From Phycisphaerales bacterium (GTDB taxonomy: Bacteria; Planctomycetota; Phycisphaerae; UBA1845; UTPLA1), in contig JAKSDK010001377.1 of assembly GCA_022360095.1 (NCBI GenBank), positions 1-64,000 of the forward strand: 64,000 nucleotides of DNA, written 5' to 3'. The notes beneath the pieces are model-generated. The model was not told where the DNA came from. It was given only the letters and a program-made list of their open reading frames with translations, and searched no databases. Position 1 is the stretch's first letter. Every line of letters starts with the position of its first letter. Of this stretch, positions 63,563 to 64,000 are shown in pieces. The position numbers and the translations under genes are program-made.

Positions 63563-63580
63563 AGCGTGGAGGGCCGGGTT

Positions 63581-64000
63581 ATGACTGACACGCCAAAGAA
63601 ATGCCCCTCAGCAGCAGAGATCGAAACACTCCTAGCTCGGAACAAAAACGGAAAACCCGTTGCCGTTGATGCGGATCTCGCGCGCCACCTTGAATCGTGT
63701 TCGATATGCCGTGCTGAAGCAGAGTCAATCCGGCGGGACAATGCCCTGCTGGCCCTGATTAAGAAAGCTCGAATATCGCGAGTTGTGACTGATCGCGCTT
63801 CAACTTCACCGACGGTGGCGGACAGCGACGCCATTGAAGGGTACGAAATACTTTCAGAGATCCATCGTGGAGGCCAAGGCGTCGTTTACCGCGCGATCCA
63901 GCTTGTGACGAAGCGGACGGTGGCGTTGAAGGTATTACTGCTAGGCGCCTTTGCGAGTACGCGTCAGCGGCATCGATTCGAGCGCGAGATTGATCTCGCT
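63581..64000 (+). CDS. Ser/Thr protein kinase with HxxxCxxC N-terminus (module f, type II; cut by window end)
   Basis: The first 140 codons are visible and the frame is open to the last base. ATG at 63581 has GGAGGG 7 nt upstream. H36-x3-C40-x2-C43 matches the ZAS-like motif of the kinases in modules c and e. The kinase domain begins GYEILSEIHRGGQGVVYRA (87-105) with Lys117 in VALKVL and a Glu in RFEREIDLA of helix C. The glycine loop RGGQGVVY resembles HGGQAVVY of module c, so these two kinases are close relatives. Catalytic loop and TPR part lie outside the window. Confidence 0.88.
   Translation, partial: MTDTPKKCPSAAEIETLLARNKNGKPVAVDADLARHLESCSICRAEAESIRRDNALLALIKKARISRVVTDRASTSPTVADSDAIEGYEILSEIHRGGQGVVYRAIQLVTKRTVALKVLLLGAFASTRQRHRFEREIDLA

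Noticed and set aside
1..64000. tRNA, rRNA, integrase, transposase or insertion sequence
   Set aside because: None was recognised on either strand by reading; no terminal inverted repeats with a transposase gene were seen.

Overview
The window reads as chromosomal DNA of a planctomycete, most likely of the Phycisphaerae type. This is an inference from gene content; no rRNA or tRNA gene is visible. The pointers are ECF sigma factors paired with Ser/Thr kinases carrying TPR tails, large secreted proteins with GACC-type Cys-rich repeats, CNGNGxPDECD repeats and dockerin-like C-termini, a DUF1800/DUF1501 Tat-exported pair, a PEP-CTERM protein, and frequent GTG/TTG starts with strong AGGAGG sites.

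Layout. 1-1841: the 3' end of a gene encoding a (Asn-Asn-Ser)24 array and a Cys-rich domain, then an unrecognised exported protein. 2071-8453: three multi-pass GT-C-like membrane proteins, one a fusion of two GT-C units. 8707-14979: ECF/kinase module a, divergent from an M12-like metalloprotease. 15172-21026: an operon of a YadA-head/S74 protein and a small dockerin-like protein, divergent from ECF/kinase module b. 21048-22250: a methyltransferase and a strongly structured intergenic element. 22251-28501: a secreted repeat protein divergent from module c. 28594-32263: a second metalloprotease flanked by two copies of a 61-bp element, then an ArsR-SRPBCC-AlkD operon with a clear ArsR-type operator. 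32351-42006: module d divergent from a DUF1800-DUF1501-DNRLRE/Cys-rich operon. 42150-54187: a three-gene surface-protein operon (YWTD/PEP-CTERM, YWTD/RCC1/dockerin, P-domain/Cys-rich) divergent from module e. 54280-55736: a VOC protein divergent from an AraC-type regulator. 55853-60508: a penicillin-acylase family enzyme, a cupin-ABM operon and a GntR regulator, linked by two near-identical promoter/operator sites. 60584-64000: a beta-helix/TSP3 secreted protein divergent from module f, whose kinase runs off the window.

The main pattern is that all six ECF sigma/kinase modules are transcribed divergently from a gene or operon for exported surface proteins. They form two structural types. Type I (a, b, d) has an ECF of the TIGR02999 kind overlapping the kinase start, and a kinase with an N-terminal helical domain. 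Type II (c, e, f) has a different ECF kind, and a kinase whose N-terminus carries an HxxxCxxC motif like zinc-binding anti-sigma domains. The working idea is that each module senses a state through its kinase/TPR protein and controls its own divergent surface-protein locus. That link is inferred from layout only.
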